Source of the DNA: an uncultured Alphaproteobacteria bacterium
Lineage (GTDB): Bacteria > Pseudomonadota > Alphaproteobacteria > Sphingomonadales > Sphingomonadaceae
Length of the DNA: 64,000 nucleotides
NCBI GenBank assembly: GCA_903934325.1
Contig: CAIZNH010000008.1
Coordinates: 1-64,000 of the forward strand
Reading direction: 5' to 3'
Shown: positions 6,672 to 16,190 of the stretch, piece by piece
Layout of the letters: every line of letters starts with the position of its first letter
Position numbering within the stretch: position 1 is the stretch's first letter
The notes under the pieces: model-generated
What the model was told of the DNA's origin: nothing
Databases searched by the model: none
Seen by the model: the letters and a program-made list of their open reading frames with translations, nothing else
Program-made: the position numbers and the translations under genes

Positions 6672-7574
6672 ATGCTTTTGGTCCGCGCCATCGCCATTTT
6701 TTCCGCATTAGCACTCGCCTTCCACCCGGCTTACGCGCAAAATTCGCGCGAGATTTCGGTTGCAGTTGAAGGCGCTCAACGACGTGCCGTTGTGGTCAAT
6801 GATCTTGGGCCTGGCCGCAATTCTCCTGTCGTGATCGTGCTGCATGGAGGTCAGGGAAGCGCGGATGCTCAACGAGAGCGAAGCGGGTTTGATAGGCTCG
6901 CGGTCTCGGAGGGTTTCACCGTCGTCTACCCGGAAGGAACGGAATGGGCGCCGGGACGGCACGCATGGAACACAGGCTTCCTAATGCGTCGGCAGGTCGG
7001 CCAAGCCAATGACATTGCTTACCTAGATGCCCTGATCGACCTCCTCATCCGGGATCACGGCGCAGATCCCCGAAAGATCTTCATGACCGGCGGCTCAAAC
7101 GGAGCAATGATGACCTTGGTCTATGCCACCCAGCGCGCCGAGCGTTTGGCAGCTATCGCGCCAGTCGTGGGTGCGATGTTCAGCTTTGACGAGAAGCCCA
7201 GCAGACCGCTACCGATCATGCTGATCAACGGTGGGCAAGATAATGAGGTTCCCTCCGAAGGCGGCTTCAGCCGAAATCCGCTCGTTTCGCGCAACCAGGC
7301 GGCACCCTATAAGCCCTTGGCTGAAACGGTTCAGTTCTGGACCGCTGCTAACCGCTCACTGACGCCGCCTGTGATTACCCGAAGTGGGTCTGTGACCACG
7401 TCTGTTTATCGCTCCGCGCCAAATGGCGCTGTCACGATCTCAGTAGTCGATGACGTTGGAGGCCATGGCTGGCCAGGGACGCGCGGTCGGCGGCAGGGTA
7501 ACAATCCCATCCAGTCTTTTGACGGCGCTGAACGTGTTTGGGAGTTTTTCAAGACGCAGTCCGAAATGCCTTGA
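6672..7574 (+). CDS. Secreted PHB-depolymerase/LpqC-type esterase
   Basis: A 300-residue alpha/beta-hydrolase with a signal peptide (cleaved after AYAQ, residue 23). VVIVLHGGQG carries the oxyanion-hole HGG, MTGGSNGAMM places the nucleophile at Ser142 in a G-x-S-x-G box, the Asp is likely in INGGQDNEVP, and the His in GGHGWPG. These are the marks of the polyhydroxybutyrate-depolymerase family (ferulic-acid esterase and LpqC relatives). It probably hydrolyses esters outside the cytoplasm; polymer, feruloyl or other ester substrates cannot be told apart here. It lies in the accessory, lower-GC part of the window, divergent from the barrel protein. Confidence 0.86.
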   Translation: MLLVRAIAIFSALALAFHPAYAQNSREISVAVEGAQRRAVVVNDLGPGRNSPVVIVLHGGQGSADAQRERSGFDRLAVSEGFTVVYPEGTEWAPGRHAWNTGFLMRRQVGQANDIAYLDALIDLLIRDHGADPRKIFMTGGSNGAMMTLVYATQRAERLAAIAPVVGAMFSFDEKPSRPLPIMLINGGQDNEVPSEGGFSRNPLVSRNQAAPYKPLAETVQFWTAANRSLTPPVITRSGSVTTSVYRSAPNGAVTISVVDDVGGHGWPGTRGRRQGNNPIQSFDGAERVWEFFKTQSEMP

Positions 7575-7712
7575 AGGCATACAATCGCGCTTTGGGCGCG
7601 AACATTTAAACATATAATATCAATAAGATAATGGAAAGAGAGTTCGTCCGCAGACGCTCACCCACCGCCAGTTATTGCACCTAATTCGACAAAACGGCGA
7701 TTTGGCGGGCCC

Positions 7713-8543
7713 CTATTTGCTCAACCAATTGGCGGTAATCTCGCCCCGATGCCCCTCGGGGGCCAGCGCGGCGCGCAGGGCTTCCAGCCTTGGTGGCAGA
7801 GCTTGCGTGAAGGCGTAAGGCGGGTTGATGATGAAGAGGCCCGCTCCGTTATAGATGCCGGGCTGATCGGCATCGTAGAGCCAATGCTCCACGCTCATGA
7901 ATTTCGGGATGCCGAGCCTGGCGAGCTTCCGCTTCCAGTCTTCATGCACTGAGCGGTCTTTCAGCGGATACCAGATCACCGTAACCCCATGCGCCCATTT
8001 GCGGTGAGCAGCGGCGAGGGTGGCTGTGATCCGGGCGCGCTCGTCGGTCTGCTCGTAGGGCGGATCGACCACCACCACACCCCGCGGGCTTCGGGTCGGC
8101 AGTAGCGCGAGCCAAAGCTCGTAGGCATCGCGCTCGTGAATGGCGGCAGGCATCTCGCGCATCGCGCCGCGCAGGGAGCGGGCATCCTCGGGATGTTTTT
8201 CGTTGAGGATCAAGCCATCCTGCTCTCGCAGCAATTGCGCGAGAATGCGTGGGCTTCCGGGGTAGAGCTGCGGCTCCGCAGCGTCATTCACCGCCCGCAC
8301 TGCAGCGCGGTAGTCATCAAGCAAGGGGCTCGCATCGGCAAAGGCGCGCAGCACGCCCGCGTTCGCCTCTCCGGTGCGCCGGGCTTCATCGCCGCCAAGG
8401 TCATACAGTCCGCAGCCGGCATGGGTATCGATCAGTGTCAGCGCGGAAGGCTTTTCTTGCAGCGCCCGCACCAGCGCGATCAGCAGGCAGTGCTTTACGA
8501 CATCGGCGCTGTTGCCGGCATGGAAGGAATGACGATAATTCAT
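7713..8543 (-). CDS. rlmJ: 23S rRNA (adenine-2030 N6)-methyltransferase RlmJ
   Basis: A 276-residue protein starting [18 protein letters not shown], the hallmark beginning of Rlm[16 protein letters not shown] is the SAM-binding segment and VVVDPPYEQ is the DPPY catalytic motif of N6-adenine methyltransferases. It methylates A2030 of 23S rRNA. The ATG at 8543 overlaps the rluE stop (TCAT on the plus strand), so both rRNA-modifying enzymes come from one minus-strand message. A longer frame upstream is ignored because homologues begin at this Met. Confidence 0.95.
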   Translation of the reverse strand: MNYRHSFHAGNSADVVKHCLLIALVRALQEKPSALTLIDTHAGCGLYDLGGDEARRTGEANAGVLRAFADASPLLDDYRAAVRAVNDAAEPQLYPGSPRILAQLLREQDGLILNEKHPEDARSLRGAMREMPAAIHERDAYELWLALLPTRSPRGVVVVDPPYEQTDERARITATLAAAHRKWAHGVTVIWYPLKDRSVHEDWKRKLARLGIPKFMSVEHWLYDADQPGIYNGAGLFIINPPYAFTQALPPRLEALRAALAPEGHRGEITANWLSK

Positions 8544-9088
8544 GCAGTTATTTCCGTAAATGCGCCGGGCGCAATTCCGGCGACAGTCCATTCGCCGATC
8601 GACCAGCGCACCAGCCGCAAGGTGGGCAAGCCCACCGCCGCTGTCATGCGGCGCACCTGCCGGTTGCGGCCTTCCCGGATGGTTATTTGCAGCCAGCTAT
8701 CGGGAACGGACTTGCGCATGCGGATCGGCGGATTGCGCGGCCACAGGTCCGGCGCATCGATGCGGACGACTTCGGCCGGCAGGGTCATTCCGTCCTTCAG
8801 CCGGACGCCCCGCCGCAAAGGCTCCAGTTCAGCGTCCTGCGGATCGCCTTCGACCTGCACAAGATAGGTCTTGGGCAGCTTGAAACGCGGATCGGCAATG
8901 CGCGCCTGCAGCCGCCCGTCATCGGTCAGAAGCAGCAGGCCCTCACTGTCCCGGTCGAGCCGTCCGGCGGGATAGACGCCCTTGACCGCAATGAAATCCG
9001 ACAAGGTCGCGCGTGTGGTGGGCGATCCCCGGTCGGTGAATTGCGAGAGCACCTCGAAGGGTTTGTTGAACAGCAGCAGCCGGGCCAT
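8540..9088 (-). CDS. rluE: 23S rRNA pseudouridine-2457 synthase RluE
   Basis: A 182-residue RsuA/RluB/E/F-family pseudouridine synthase. The start [17 protein letters not shown] is typical of RluE, which lacks the S4 domain of its relatives. [17 protein letters not shown] contains the catalytic Asp (residue 45), and [16 protein letters not shown] is the conserved C-terminal motif. It isomerises U2457 in 23S rRNA. It is the first gene of the two-gene rluE-rlmJ message. Confidence 0.93.
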   Translation of the reverse strand: MARLLLFNKPFEVLSQFTDRGSPTTRATLSDFIAVKGVYPAGRLDRDSEGLLLLTDDGRLQARIADPRFKLPKTYLVQVEGDPQDAELEPLRRGVRLKDGMTLPAEVVRIDAPDLWPRNPPIRMRKSVPDSWLQITIREGRNRQVRRMTAAVGLPTLRLVRWSIGEWTVAGIAPGAFTEITA

Positions 9089-9393
9089 GTCGCGGTCATA
9101 TCGTTCGATTGGCGTGATGTCTTCAGGTCTCGGACCTCTGCCTGCGCATAGCTATGACCTGTTCGTCGATAACATCGGGCACTTCGTCGTCTGCCCGGCC
9201 CAGCCTCCCGATCCTGTTGCTAGCCCTTCGGAATCGGGGCGACATCATTGGCCGTGCCGGGATTGCGGGTAACGCTCTTCGGGCGGTTTGACTGTCCTGC
9301 ATCCGGTCGGCAGTCATGTTCCCCGCTACACAGCACTTGCCCGGCAGCCTTCGGATCAGCCGAAGGGCTGGCCGGCCGCTTGGGGAGTTTCAC
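9089..9393. other. Divergent intergenic region, rluE and tldD-like operon
   Basis: These 305 bases must hold the promoters for rluE (minus) and for the 12 kb TldD-led operon (plus). A 64-codon minus-strand frame at 9123-9317 has no ribosome site or recognisable product and is not called. Just ahead of the tldD ribosome site an imperfect hairpin is seen at about 9344-9370 (CAGCCTTCGG with CCGAAGGGCTG), which could influence translation. Confidence 0.4.
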
Positions 9394-11028
9394 GTGGACA
9401 GACGCGATTTTCTGGCGCTCAGCACCTTCTTTACCGGAGCCGCGCTTTCGCCCTCCATCTTCGGCAAGGCGATTGCCGCCAGCCAGCTTCAGGACGCGAT
9501 CGATATCGCGGTGAAGAAGCGGCTGGCCGATGCGGCGCTGTCCGCAGCCACTGCGGCGGGGGCGAGCTACTGCGACGTGCGCGTCGGGCGCTATCTGCGC
9601 CAGTTCGTCATTACCCGCGAACGCAACGTCCAGAACATCGTCAACACGGAAAGCACCGGCACCGGGGTGCGCGTGATTGCCGACGGATCGTGGGGCTTTG
9701 CCGCCACCAATGAACTGACCGAGGACGCGGTCGCCGCCGCTGCCCGCCAGGCGACCGCGATTGCCAAGGCCAATGCCCGCACGCTCGCCCAGCCGGTTCA
9801 GCTCGCCCCGACCCAGGGAGTGGGCGAAGTCAGCTGGCGCACGCCGATCAAGAAGAATGCGATGGACGTGCCGATCGCCGACAAGGTCGGCCTGCTGATG
9901 GGCGTCAACGAAGCCGCGCTTGGCGCCGGCGCGAGCTTCGTCAATTCGCTGCTGTTCCTCGTCAACGAGCAGAAGTACTTCGCTTCGACTGACGGGTCCT
10001 ACATCGATCAGGACGTGCACCGCATCTGGGCGCCCTTCACCGTCACGGCGGTCGACAAGACCACCGGCAAGTTCCGCTCGCGCGAGGGGCTCTCGGCGCC
10101 GATGGGGCTGGGCTATGAATACATGGACGGGCGCCCCGAGGACAAGTTCGTCCTGTCGAACGGGCTCACCACTTACGGCAATTCCTACGACATGAAGGAA
10201 GATGCCATCGCTGCGGCCAATGATGCGCAGGCAAAGCTCAAGGCGCCTTCGGTGAAGCCGGGCAAGTATGATCTGGTGCTCGATCCCAACCACCTCGGCC
10301 TGACGATCCATGAAAGCGTCGGCCACCCGCTCGAGCTCGACCGCGTGCTCGGCTACGAGGCCAACTACGCCGGCACCAGCTTTGCCACGATCGACAAGCG
10401 CGATGCGGGCTTCAAGTATGGCAGCGAGATCGTGAACCTGTTCGCCGACAAGACCCAGGTCGGCTCGCTCGGCGCGGTCGGCTATGACGATGAAGGCGTG
10501 AAGACCAAGCGCTGGGATCTGATCAAGGACGGCATTCTGGTCGATTACCAGACCATCCGCGATCAGGCCCATATCCTCGGCAAGGACGCCTCGGATGGCT
10601 GCTGCTATGCCGATAGCTGGTCGAACGTGCAGTTCCAGCGCATGGCCAATGTCAGCCTCGCGCCCGGCAAGACCACGCTGAGCCCGGACGACATGATCGC
10701 AGGGATCGAGAACGGCATCTACATTGCCGGCCGCGGCTCCTTCTCGATCGATCAGCAGCGCTACAATGCGCAGTTCGGCGGGACAGTGTTCTACGAGATC
10801 AAGAACGGCAAGCTTGGCCCCATGATCGAGGATGTCGCCTACCAAATGCGCACCCCCGAATTCTGGGGCGCGTGTTCGGCGATCTGCGACGAGAGCGATT
10901 ACCGCATGTTCGGCTCGTTCTTCGACGGCAAGGGCCAGCCGAGCCAGGTCTCGGCTGTGAGCCACGGCTCGTCCACCACCCGTTTCGACGGCATCAACGT
11001 CATCAACACTGCCCGGTCGCTGGGCTGA
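9394..11028 (+). CDS. Tat-exported TldD-family metalloprotease
   Basis: A 544-residue protein of the TldD/PmbA (U62) family. The zinc motif is intact: HESVGH at residues 306-311 (HExxxH). The start is the GTG at 9394, six bases after GGGGAG, which gives VDRRDFLALSTFF, a twin-arginine motif followed by a hydrophobic stretch, so the protein should be exported by Tat. Ordinary TldD is about 480 residues, cytosolic and has no leader, so this is a distinct subgroup. TldD with TldE trims peptides (microcin B17, CcdA). Here it heads an operon with TldE-like, DUF4159 and MoxR/DUF58/BatA genes, suggesting a periplasmic or surface maturation role, which is inference. Confidence 0.88.
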   Translation: MDRRDFLALSTFFTGAALSPSIFGKAIAASQLQDAIDIAVKKRLADAALSAATAAGASYCDVRVGRYLRQFVITRERNVQNIVNTESTGTGVRVIADGSWGFAATNELTEDAVAAAARQATAIAKANARTLAQPVQLAPTQGVGEVSWRTPIKKNAMDVPIADKVGLLMGVNEAALGAGASFVNSLLFLVNEQKYFASTDGSYIDQDVHRIWAPFTVTAVDKTTGKFRSREGLSAPMGLGYEYMDGRPEDKFVLSNGLTTYGNSYDMKEDAIAAANDAQAKLKAPSVKPGKYDLVLDPNHLGLTIHESVGHPLELDRVLGYEANYAGTSFATIDKRDAGFKYGSEIVNLFADKTQVGSLGAVGYDDEGVKTKRWDLIKDGILVDYQTIRDQAHILGKDASDGCCYADSWSNVQFQRMANVSLAPGKTTLSPDDMIAGIENGIYIAGRGSFSIDQQRYNAQFGGTVFYEIKNGKLGPMIEDVAYQMRTPEFWGACSAICDESDYRMFGSFFDGKGQPSQVSAVSHGSSTTRFDGINVINTARSLG

Positions 11029-11050
11029 GCCAGGCGCAGGAGAAGAACAC

Positions 11051-12373
11051 ATGAGCATTCTTACAGAAGCGCAGGCCAAGGCCATCCTCGACAAGGTGAT
11101 CGCCTTCTCGACAGCCGACGAAATCAGTGCACAGCTGGGCGGCGGCATTCGCGGCAACGTCCGCTTTGCGCGCAACGACATCTCCACCTCGGGCATTGTC
11201 GATGACATCGAGTTGGGCGTTCAGGTCGCTTTCGGCAAGCGCGTGGGCACGGCAACGATCAACCAGTTCGACGATGCCTCGCTCGAACGCGTGGTGCGCC
11301 GGGCCGAGGATCTCGCCAAGCTGGCGCCTGAAAACCCGGAATACATGCCCAACGTGGGCAAGCAGACTTACAGCGCAACCGAGACCTACAGCGAGTCCAC
11401 GGCCGCGCTGACTGCCGAAGCGCGCGCCAAGATCGCCGAGGCTTCGATCAAGCCCTGCCGCGAACGCGGACTGGTGGCTGCGGGCTTCCTTGAAGATGGC
11501 ACCACCTTCTTCGCTCACGCCAATTCCAACGGCAATTTCGGCTACCAGAAGTCGACCGTGGCCGACTACACCTGCACGGTGCGGACCGAGGACGGTCGCG
11601 GATCGGGCTGGGTTGCCAGCAACGTTCAGGGCGTGGCCGATCTCGATGCGGGCAGCGATGTCCAGATCGCGATGCGCAAGGCGGCCGCTTCGGTCGACGC
11701 TCAGGCGCTCGAACCGGGCAAGTATACCGTCATCCTTGAACCGGCGGCGGCCTCGGGGCTCATCAGCTTCATGATGAACTTCTTCGATGCGCGCTCGGCC
11801 GATGAAGGGCGCAGCTTTCTGTCGAAGCAGGGCGGTGGCAACAAGATCGGCGAGCAGATCATGGATCCGCGGGTCAACATCTACACCGATCCCTCGCACC
11901 CGGTCGTGCCGGCCATGCCGTGGGACGGCGATGGCCTCCCGCGGGAGCGCACCAAGATCATCGATGGCGGCAAGGTCGCGAACCTTCAGTATTCGCGCTT
12001 CTGGGCGAACAAGCAGGGCCGGCCGGAGACCGCGGGCTGGGGCAACACGATCATGGAGGGCGGCACCAAGTCCACTTCGGAACTGATCGCGGGCACCGAA
12101 CGCGGGATCCTGGTGACCCGCACCTGGTATATCCGCATGGTCGATCCGCAGACCGTGTTGCTCACCGGCCTTACCCGCGATGGCACCTTCTACATCGAGA
12201 ACGGGCAGCTGAAGTATCCGATCAAGAACTTCCGCTTCAACGAAAGCCCGGTGATCATGCTCAACAACATTGAGGAACTCGGCCGTTCGGTGCGGGTTGA
12301 GGATGGCAGCATGATGGTTCCGGCGATGAAGCTGCGGGACTTCACCTTCACCTCGCTGTCGGACGCCGTCTGA
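11051..12373 (+). CDS. TldE/PmbA-like partner subunit
   Basis: A 440-residue TldD/PmbA-family protein without the HExxxH zinc site, as expected of the non-catalytic TldE partner. It starts MSILTEAQAKAIL 22 bases after the tldD stop behind AGGAGAAG. The C-terminal beta-rich half is clear (ELIAGTERGILVTRTWYIR, NGQLKYPIKNFRFNESP). No signal peptide is present although the TldD partner has a Tat leader; it could travel as a Tat hitch-hiker in a folded complex, or the partner may stay inside. Assignment to the family is firm, localisation is not. Confidence 0.88.
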   Translation: MSILTEAQAKAILDKVIAFSTADEISAQLGGGIRGNVRFARNDISTSGIVDDIELGVQVAFGKRVGTATINQFDDASLERVVRRAEDLAKLAPENPEYMPNVGKQTYSATETYSESTAALTAEARAKIAEASIKPCRERGLVAAGFLEDGTTFFAHANSNGNFGYQKSTVADYTCTVRTEDGRGSGWVASNVQGVADLDAGSDVQIAMRKAAASVDAQALEPGKYTVILEPAAASGLISFMMNFFDARSADEGRSFLSKQGGGNKIGEQIMDPRVNIYTDPSHPVVPAMPWDGDGLPRERTKIIDGGKVANLQYSRFWANKQGRPETAGWGNTIMEGGTKSTSELIAGTERGILVTRTWYIRMVDPQTVLLTGLTRDGTFYIENGQLKYPIKNFRFNESPVIMLNNIEELGRSVRVEDGSMMVPAMKLRDFTFTSLSDAV

Positions 12374-12401
12374 CGCCAACCGGAAAGCAGGCGCGGGAAC
12401 C

Positions 12402-13130
12402 GTGAGCAGAACAGCCATGACCCGCGCCGACTTTCTCCGGCTGGCCGCCTCCGGCATCGCCGGTGCTGTGGCAAGCGCGGCTGCTGCGCAGCGTCCGGGC
12501 GGGGCGGCGACGGGTGGTTATGATTTCTGGTTCACCCGGCTCAAATACAATTCGGGCGACTGGGATGTGGACCAGCGCATGCCCGCCAATCTCATCACCT
12601 CGCTGATCGACTACACCAGCCTCAGGGTTGATCCCAAGGAGCACGTGGTGGCGCTCGGCGATCCGCAGATGCTGGGCGCCCCGTTCTGCTATCTCGCCGG
12701 GCACAAGGCGGTGGAGTTTTCCGCCACCGAACGCCGCAATTTCGAACGCTATGTGAGGAATGGCGGGTTTGTTTTCGTCGATGACTGCAACCACGACATC
12801 GATGGGCTCTTCGCCAAGTCCTTCGAGGCGCAGATGGCGGGCATTTTCGGCGCGGATGCGATGAAGAAGCTGCCCAATGATCACCCGCTTTATTCGAGCT
12901 TCTTCAAGTTCAAGGGCCCGCCCGCGACCAGTTTCGAGCTCAACGGCTGGGGCGATGACCTGATCCATGATTACCTCAAGGGTATCACCATCAACGGCCG
13001 TCTGGGCGTGCTCTACAGCAACAAGGACTATGGCTGCGAGTGGGACTACGACTGGCGCAACAAGCGCTTCCTCGCGGAGGACAACACCCGTTTCGGGGTG
13101 AACATCATCATGTACGCACTCAGCAATTGA
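12402..13130 (+). CDS. DUF4159-domain protein
   Basis: A 242-residue protein. Residues 1-30 look like an export leader (TRADFLRLAASGIAG, Tat-like but with one Arg of the pair missing). The rest is one DUF4159 domain: FWFTRLKYNSGDWDVD near the start, GHKAVEFSATERRNFERYV, then GFVFVDDCNHD. DUF4159 has a class-I-glutamine-amidotransferase-like fold and is usually encoded with MoxR, DUF58 and BatA genes, as here. Its biochemical role is unknown. GTG 12402 has a GCGGGAA site; ATG 12417 is an alternative. Confidence 0.85.
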   Translation: MSRTAMTRADFLRLAASGIAGAVASAAAAQRPGGAATGGYDFWFTRLKYNSGDWDVDQRMPANLITSLIDYTSLRVDPKEHVVALGDPQMLGAPFCYLAGHKAVEFSATERRNFERYVRNGGFVFVDDCNHDIDGLFAKSFEAQMAGIFGADAMKKLPNDHPLYSSFFKFKGPPATSFELNGWGDDLIHDYLKGITINGRLGVLYSNKDYGCEWDYDWRNKRFLAEDNTRFGVNIIMYALSN

Positions 13131-13143
13131 AGGGTTCAGGACA

Positions 13144-14151
13144 GTGGCACAGCAGGTGGCGGCGGATGGGCTGCAGATCGAACAGCGGCTCGCCCTTCTC
13201 GGCAAGCTGAAGCAGGCGGTCGCCACAGCGATTGTCGGGCAGGAGGATGTGGTCGAGCAATTGCTGATCGGGCTGCTTGCTGGCGGGCATTGCCTGCTCG
13301 AAGGCGTGCCGGGGCTGGGCAAGACTTTGCTGGTGCGCACGCTGGGCGAGGCGCTGGAGCTCGATTTCCGGCGCGTGCAGTTCACCCCCGATCTCATGCC
13401 CAGCGACATTCTCGGCACCGAATTGCTGGAGGAGGATCACGGCACCGGGCACCGCTCGTTCCGCTTCCAGAAGGGGCCGGTGTTCACCAATCTCCTGCTC
13501 GCCGACGAATTGAACCGCACCCCGCCCAAGACCCAGGCCGCACTGCTCGAGGCGATGCAGGAAAAGACTGTCAGCTACGCCGGACAGAACTACCAGCTGC
13601 CCAAGCCCTTCTTCGTGCTGGCGACGCAGAACCCGCTTGAACAGGCCGGGACCTATCCGCTGCCCGAAGCCCAGCTTGACCGCTTCCTGCTGCTGGTGCG
13701 CGTCGGCTATCCCACCGCAGCCGAGGAGCGCGACATTCTCGCCCGCACCACCGGCAGCGCTGGCGAGGCGGTGCCGCGTGTGATGGGGGCCGAGGATGTG
13801 CTGGCGCTGCAATCCTATGTGCGCGAAGTCCACCTCAGCGATGATCTGCTCGGCTGGATCACCACGCTGGTGCGTGCAACCCGCCCGGGCGATCCGGCTG
13901 CTCCGCCCGAGGTGGGCAGCTATGTGCGCTGGGGTGCGGGCCCGCGTGCGGGGCAGGCGCTGGTGCTGTGCGCCAAGGCGCGCGCGCTGCTCAAGGGCCG
14001 CTTTGCCGCCACGCGCGAGGATATCGCGGCGCTCGCCGCTCCGGTGCTGCGTCACCGCCTGCTGCTGTCCTTCGCCGCCGAGGCCGAAGGGAAGACTACC
14101 GATGATGTGGTCGCCGCGCTGCTGGCCCATCTGCCGCCGCCATCGGCCTGA
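13144..14151 (+). CDS. MoxR-family AAA+ ATPase
   Basis: A 335-residue AAA+ protein with Walker A GVPGLGKT at residues 54-61, Walker B LLADELNR, the MoxR signature RTPPKTQAALLEAMQE, sensor 1 ATQNPLEQAGTYPLPEAQLDRF and a C-terminal lid. MoxR proteins act as chaperone-like ATPases on metal-loading or assembly targets carrying VWA domains. It is followed three bases later by a DUF58 gene, the standard partner. The start is a GTG at 13144, 13 bases after the DUF4159 gene. Confidence 0.94.
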   Translation: MAQQVAADGLQIEQRLALLGKLKQAVATAIVGQEDVVEQLLIGLLAGGHCLLEGVPGLGKTLLVRTLGEALELDFRRVQFTPDLMPSDILGTELLEEDHGTGHRSFRFQKGPVFTNLLLADELNRTPPKTQAALLEAMQEKTVSYAGQNYQLPKPFFVLATQNPLEQAGTYPLPEAQLDRFLLLVRVGYPTAAEERDILARTTGSAGEAVPRVMGAEDVLALQSYVREVHLSDDLLGWITTLVRATRPGDPAAPPEVGSYVRWGAGPRAGQALVLCAKARALLKGRFAATREDIAALAAPVLRHRLLLSFAAEAEGKTTDDVVAALLAHLPPPSA

Positions 14152-14154
14152 TCC

Positions 14155-15051
14155 GTGGCGAGCCAGCCGCTCACTATCCCGCCAGAGATCCGCAGCCGCC
14201 TGAAGCGTCTGCGCCTGCGCACGCGCAGCGATCTGGGGGAGCGCGGCTTCGGCATGCATCCCAGCCGCAACAAGGGATCCGGGATCGAGTTCGCCCAATA
14301 CCGTGCCTATGAACCGGGTGACGAACCGCGCCGGATCGACTGGAAGCTGTTCGCCCGCTCAGACAAGTTCTTCGTGCGCGAGGCGGAGGAGGAAAGTCCG
14401 GTTTCGGTGTGGATCCTGATCGATGCCAGCGCGTCGATGGGGCAGGCTGACCGGGCGCGGCCCGATCACACGCGGCTCGATGCGGCGAAACTGCTGGCGC
14501 TGTGCATTGCCGAACTGGCGCAGATGCAGGGTGACCGGTTCGGCTGGGTCAGTTTGGGCGAGGATGCGCTCGGCCTTGCCGAGCCGCGCGGCGGGCGGGC
14601 GCAGATCGATCGCCTGCAGCTTGACTTCGCCAGACTTCAGCCCGGCGGCAGCTTCCCCGATGCGGCCGTGCTGGCCCCGCTGTGGGAACGGATCGGCGCG
14701 CATGATCTGGTGCTGTTTCTCAGCGACTGTTTCGACGAACGCGGCATCGCGCTGATCGATCGGCTGGCCAAGGCCGGGCGCGAGGTGCTCTGCGTGCAGA
14801 TGCTGACGGCAGAGGAGCGCGATTTCCCCTTCGATGGCGGCTACCGTTTCCATGATCAGGAAAGCGGCGAGGCGCTGATCGGCGATGGTGCAGCGCTGCG
14901 TGCAAGCTTCCTCACCCGCTTCGCTGCCGCCCGGGCGGCGCTGGGCGAGCGGCTCGATGCTGCGGGGATCCGCCACTGTGCCTATGTGCTGGACGAGCGG
15001 ATCGACCGGCCCTTGCAGGTGTTCTTCGGGCGCGGAGCTGACGCGCCGTGA
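14155..15051 (+). CDS. DUF58 (VWA-like) protein partnered with MoxR
   Basis: A 298-residue protein. Residues 41-68 (GSGIEFAQYRAYEPGDEPRR then IDWKLFAR) are the DUF58 signature. ILIDASASMG at 87-96 gives the DxSxS metal-ion adhesion site of a von Willebrand A fold. There is no membrane segment, so it is a soluble adaptor. MoxR and DUF58/VWA proteins work together in assembling or activating envelope or metal-dependent complexes. The gene begins with GTG three bases after MoxR and its stop overlaps the next GTG (GTGA). Confidence 0.92.
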   Translation: MASQPLTIPPEIRSRLKRLRLRTRSDLGERGFGMHPSRNKGSGIEFAQYRAYEPGDEPRRIDWKLFARSDKFFVREAEEESPVSVWILIDASASMGQADRARPDHTRLDAAKLLALCIAELAQMQGDRFGWVSLGEDALGLAEPRGGRAQIDRLQLDFARLQPGGSFPDAAVLAPLWERIGAHDLVLFLSDCFDERGIALIDRLAKAGREVLCVQMLTAEERDFPFDGGYRFHDQESGEALIGDGAALRASFLTRFAAARAALGERLDAAGIRHCAYVLDERIDRPLQVFFGRGADAP

Positions 15052-16190
15052 CCCCGTTGTTGCTCGCCCCGCTCGGCCTTGTGGCGCTGGCTGCGCTGAT
15101 CGGCCCGCTGCTCATTCACCTGCGTCGCCGCACCGAGGAGATACCGCTCGATTTCGCGGCGCTGCGCTGGCTCGATCCGCGCCCCCGGCCGCGCCAGCGC
15201 TTGCAGTTCGACGAGTGGCTGCTGCTCGCCCTGCGCCTGCTGCTGGTCGCGCTGCTCGCACTGCTGCTGGCGCGGCCTGCGGTGCTGGGATGGGAGGATG
15301 ACGGCGCCCGGGTGCTCGCCGCGCCCGGCCTTGATCCTGCCGCAGCGCGCAAGGCAGCCGGGGCCGAGGCTGATATCCGCTGGATCGCGCCGGGTTTCCC
15401 GCCCGTCGCAAACGCGTCGCCCAAGCGGTCGCAGGCGACAGCGAGCCTGATCCGCCAGTTCGATGCCGAATTGCCCGAGGGCGCGGGGTTGAAGATCCTT
15501 GTCCCTGCCGTGCTCTATGGGGTCGATGCCGCGCCCTTGCGGCTCACCCGCAAGGTGGAATGGCGCGTGATTGACGCAGCTGCTGCCGAGACCAAGGCCG
15601 CACCCGTGGCTAACCCCGCGCTCGCCGTGCGCCATGCTGCTCGGCAGGCTGCACAGGTGCGCTTTCTGCGCGCCGCCGCCGAGGCATGGGGAGGCGCGCC
15701 GCGGTTCGAGGCGAAGAGCGATGACAGCCTGCCGCCGCCCGACACCGTGCTTGTCTGGCTCACCCCGGGTCCGCTCCCGCCAGCGGTGACGCGCTGGGTG
15801 GAAGATGGCGGCACGGCCCTGCTCGGCCATAGCGCCGAGGTGGCCATGCCGGCAGCGAGCGCGCCCCTTTGGCAGGGCGAGGGCGGGGTGGTGCTGGTCG
15901 AAGGCGGGCCCTTGGGGGCGGGGCGGATCATGCGCTTTGCCCAGCCGCTGGAACCGGCGGCCATGACCGATCTGTTCGCCCCGGGCTTTGCCACCGCCTT
16001 GCGCGATCTGGTCTTGCCCCCTGCGCCGCCCCCCGCACGGGTCAAGGCCCAGGACTATGCCCCCAAGGCCGGCACCGCGCCCTTTGCACTCCCCCCGCGT
16101 GAACTTTCCGCATGGCTCGGCGTGCTGATCGCGGCGGTGCTTCTGGCCGAACGCCTGATCGCCGCGCGCCGCCGCAGGTTTGCCGCATGA
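15048..16190 (+). CDS. BatA-like membrane protein
   Basis: A 380-residue protein. The N-terminus is the BatA domain: a membrane helix (LLAPLGLVALAALIGPLLIH), then LRRRTEEIPLDFAALRWL, then QFDEWLLLALRLLLVALLAL as the second helix. A long extracytoplasmic part follows and a third helix lies near residues 353-370. A helix pair with LRRR between is typical of BatA/aerotolerance-type proteins. The middle part has no intact VWA metal site, so it may present surfaces rather than bind metal. It overlaps both neighbours by four bases. Confidence 0.85.
   Translation: MTPLLLAPLGLVALAALIGPLLIHLRRRTEEIPLDFAALRWLDPRPRPRQRLQFDEWLLLALRLLLVALLALLLARPAVLGWEDDGARVLAAPGLDPAAARKAAGAEADIRWIAPGFPPVANASPKRSQATASLIRQFDAELPEGAGLKILVPAVLYGVDAAPLRLTRKVEWRVIDAAAAETKAAPVANPALAVRHAARQAAQVRFLRAAAEAWGGAPRFEAKSDDSLPPPDTVLVWLTPGPLPPAVTRWVEDGGTALLGHSAEVAMPAASAPLWQGEGGVVLVEGGPLGAGRIMRFAQPLEPAAMTDLFAPGFATALRDLVLPPAPPPARVKAQDYAPKAGTAPFALPPRELSAWLGVLIAAVLLAERLIAARRRRFAA

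Noticed and set aside
7585-7601. Small hairpin TCGCGC/GCGCGA after the esterase gene
   Set aside because: Only six base pairs and no T run, so not supportable as a terminator.
9123-9317. 64-codon minus-strand frame in the rluE/tldD gap
   Set aside because: No ribosome site and nothing recognisable; may be a chance frame.
9220-11208. 662-codon minus-strand frame over the tldD-like gene
   Set aside because: It is an antisense frame kept open by high GC; no family resemblance, and the opposite strand codes a clear TldD protein.
11003-12457. 484-codon minus-strand frame over tldE-like gene
   Set aside because: Shadow of the TldE-like gene; repetitive Arg/Ala/His composition typical of antisense frames in GC-rich DNA.
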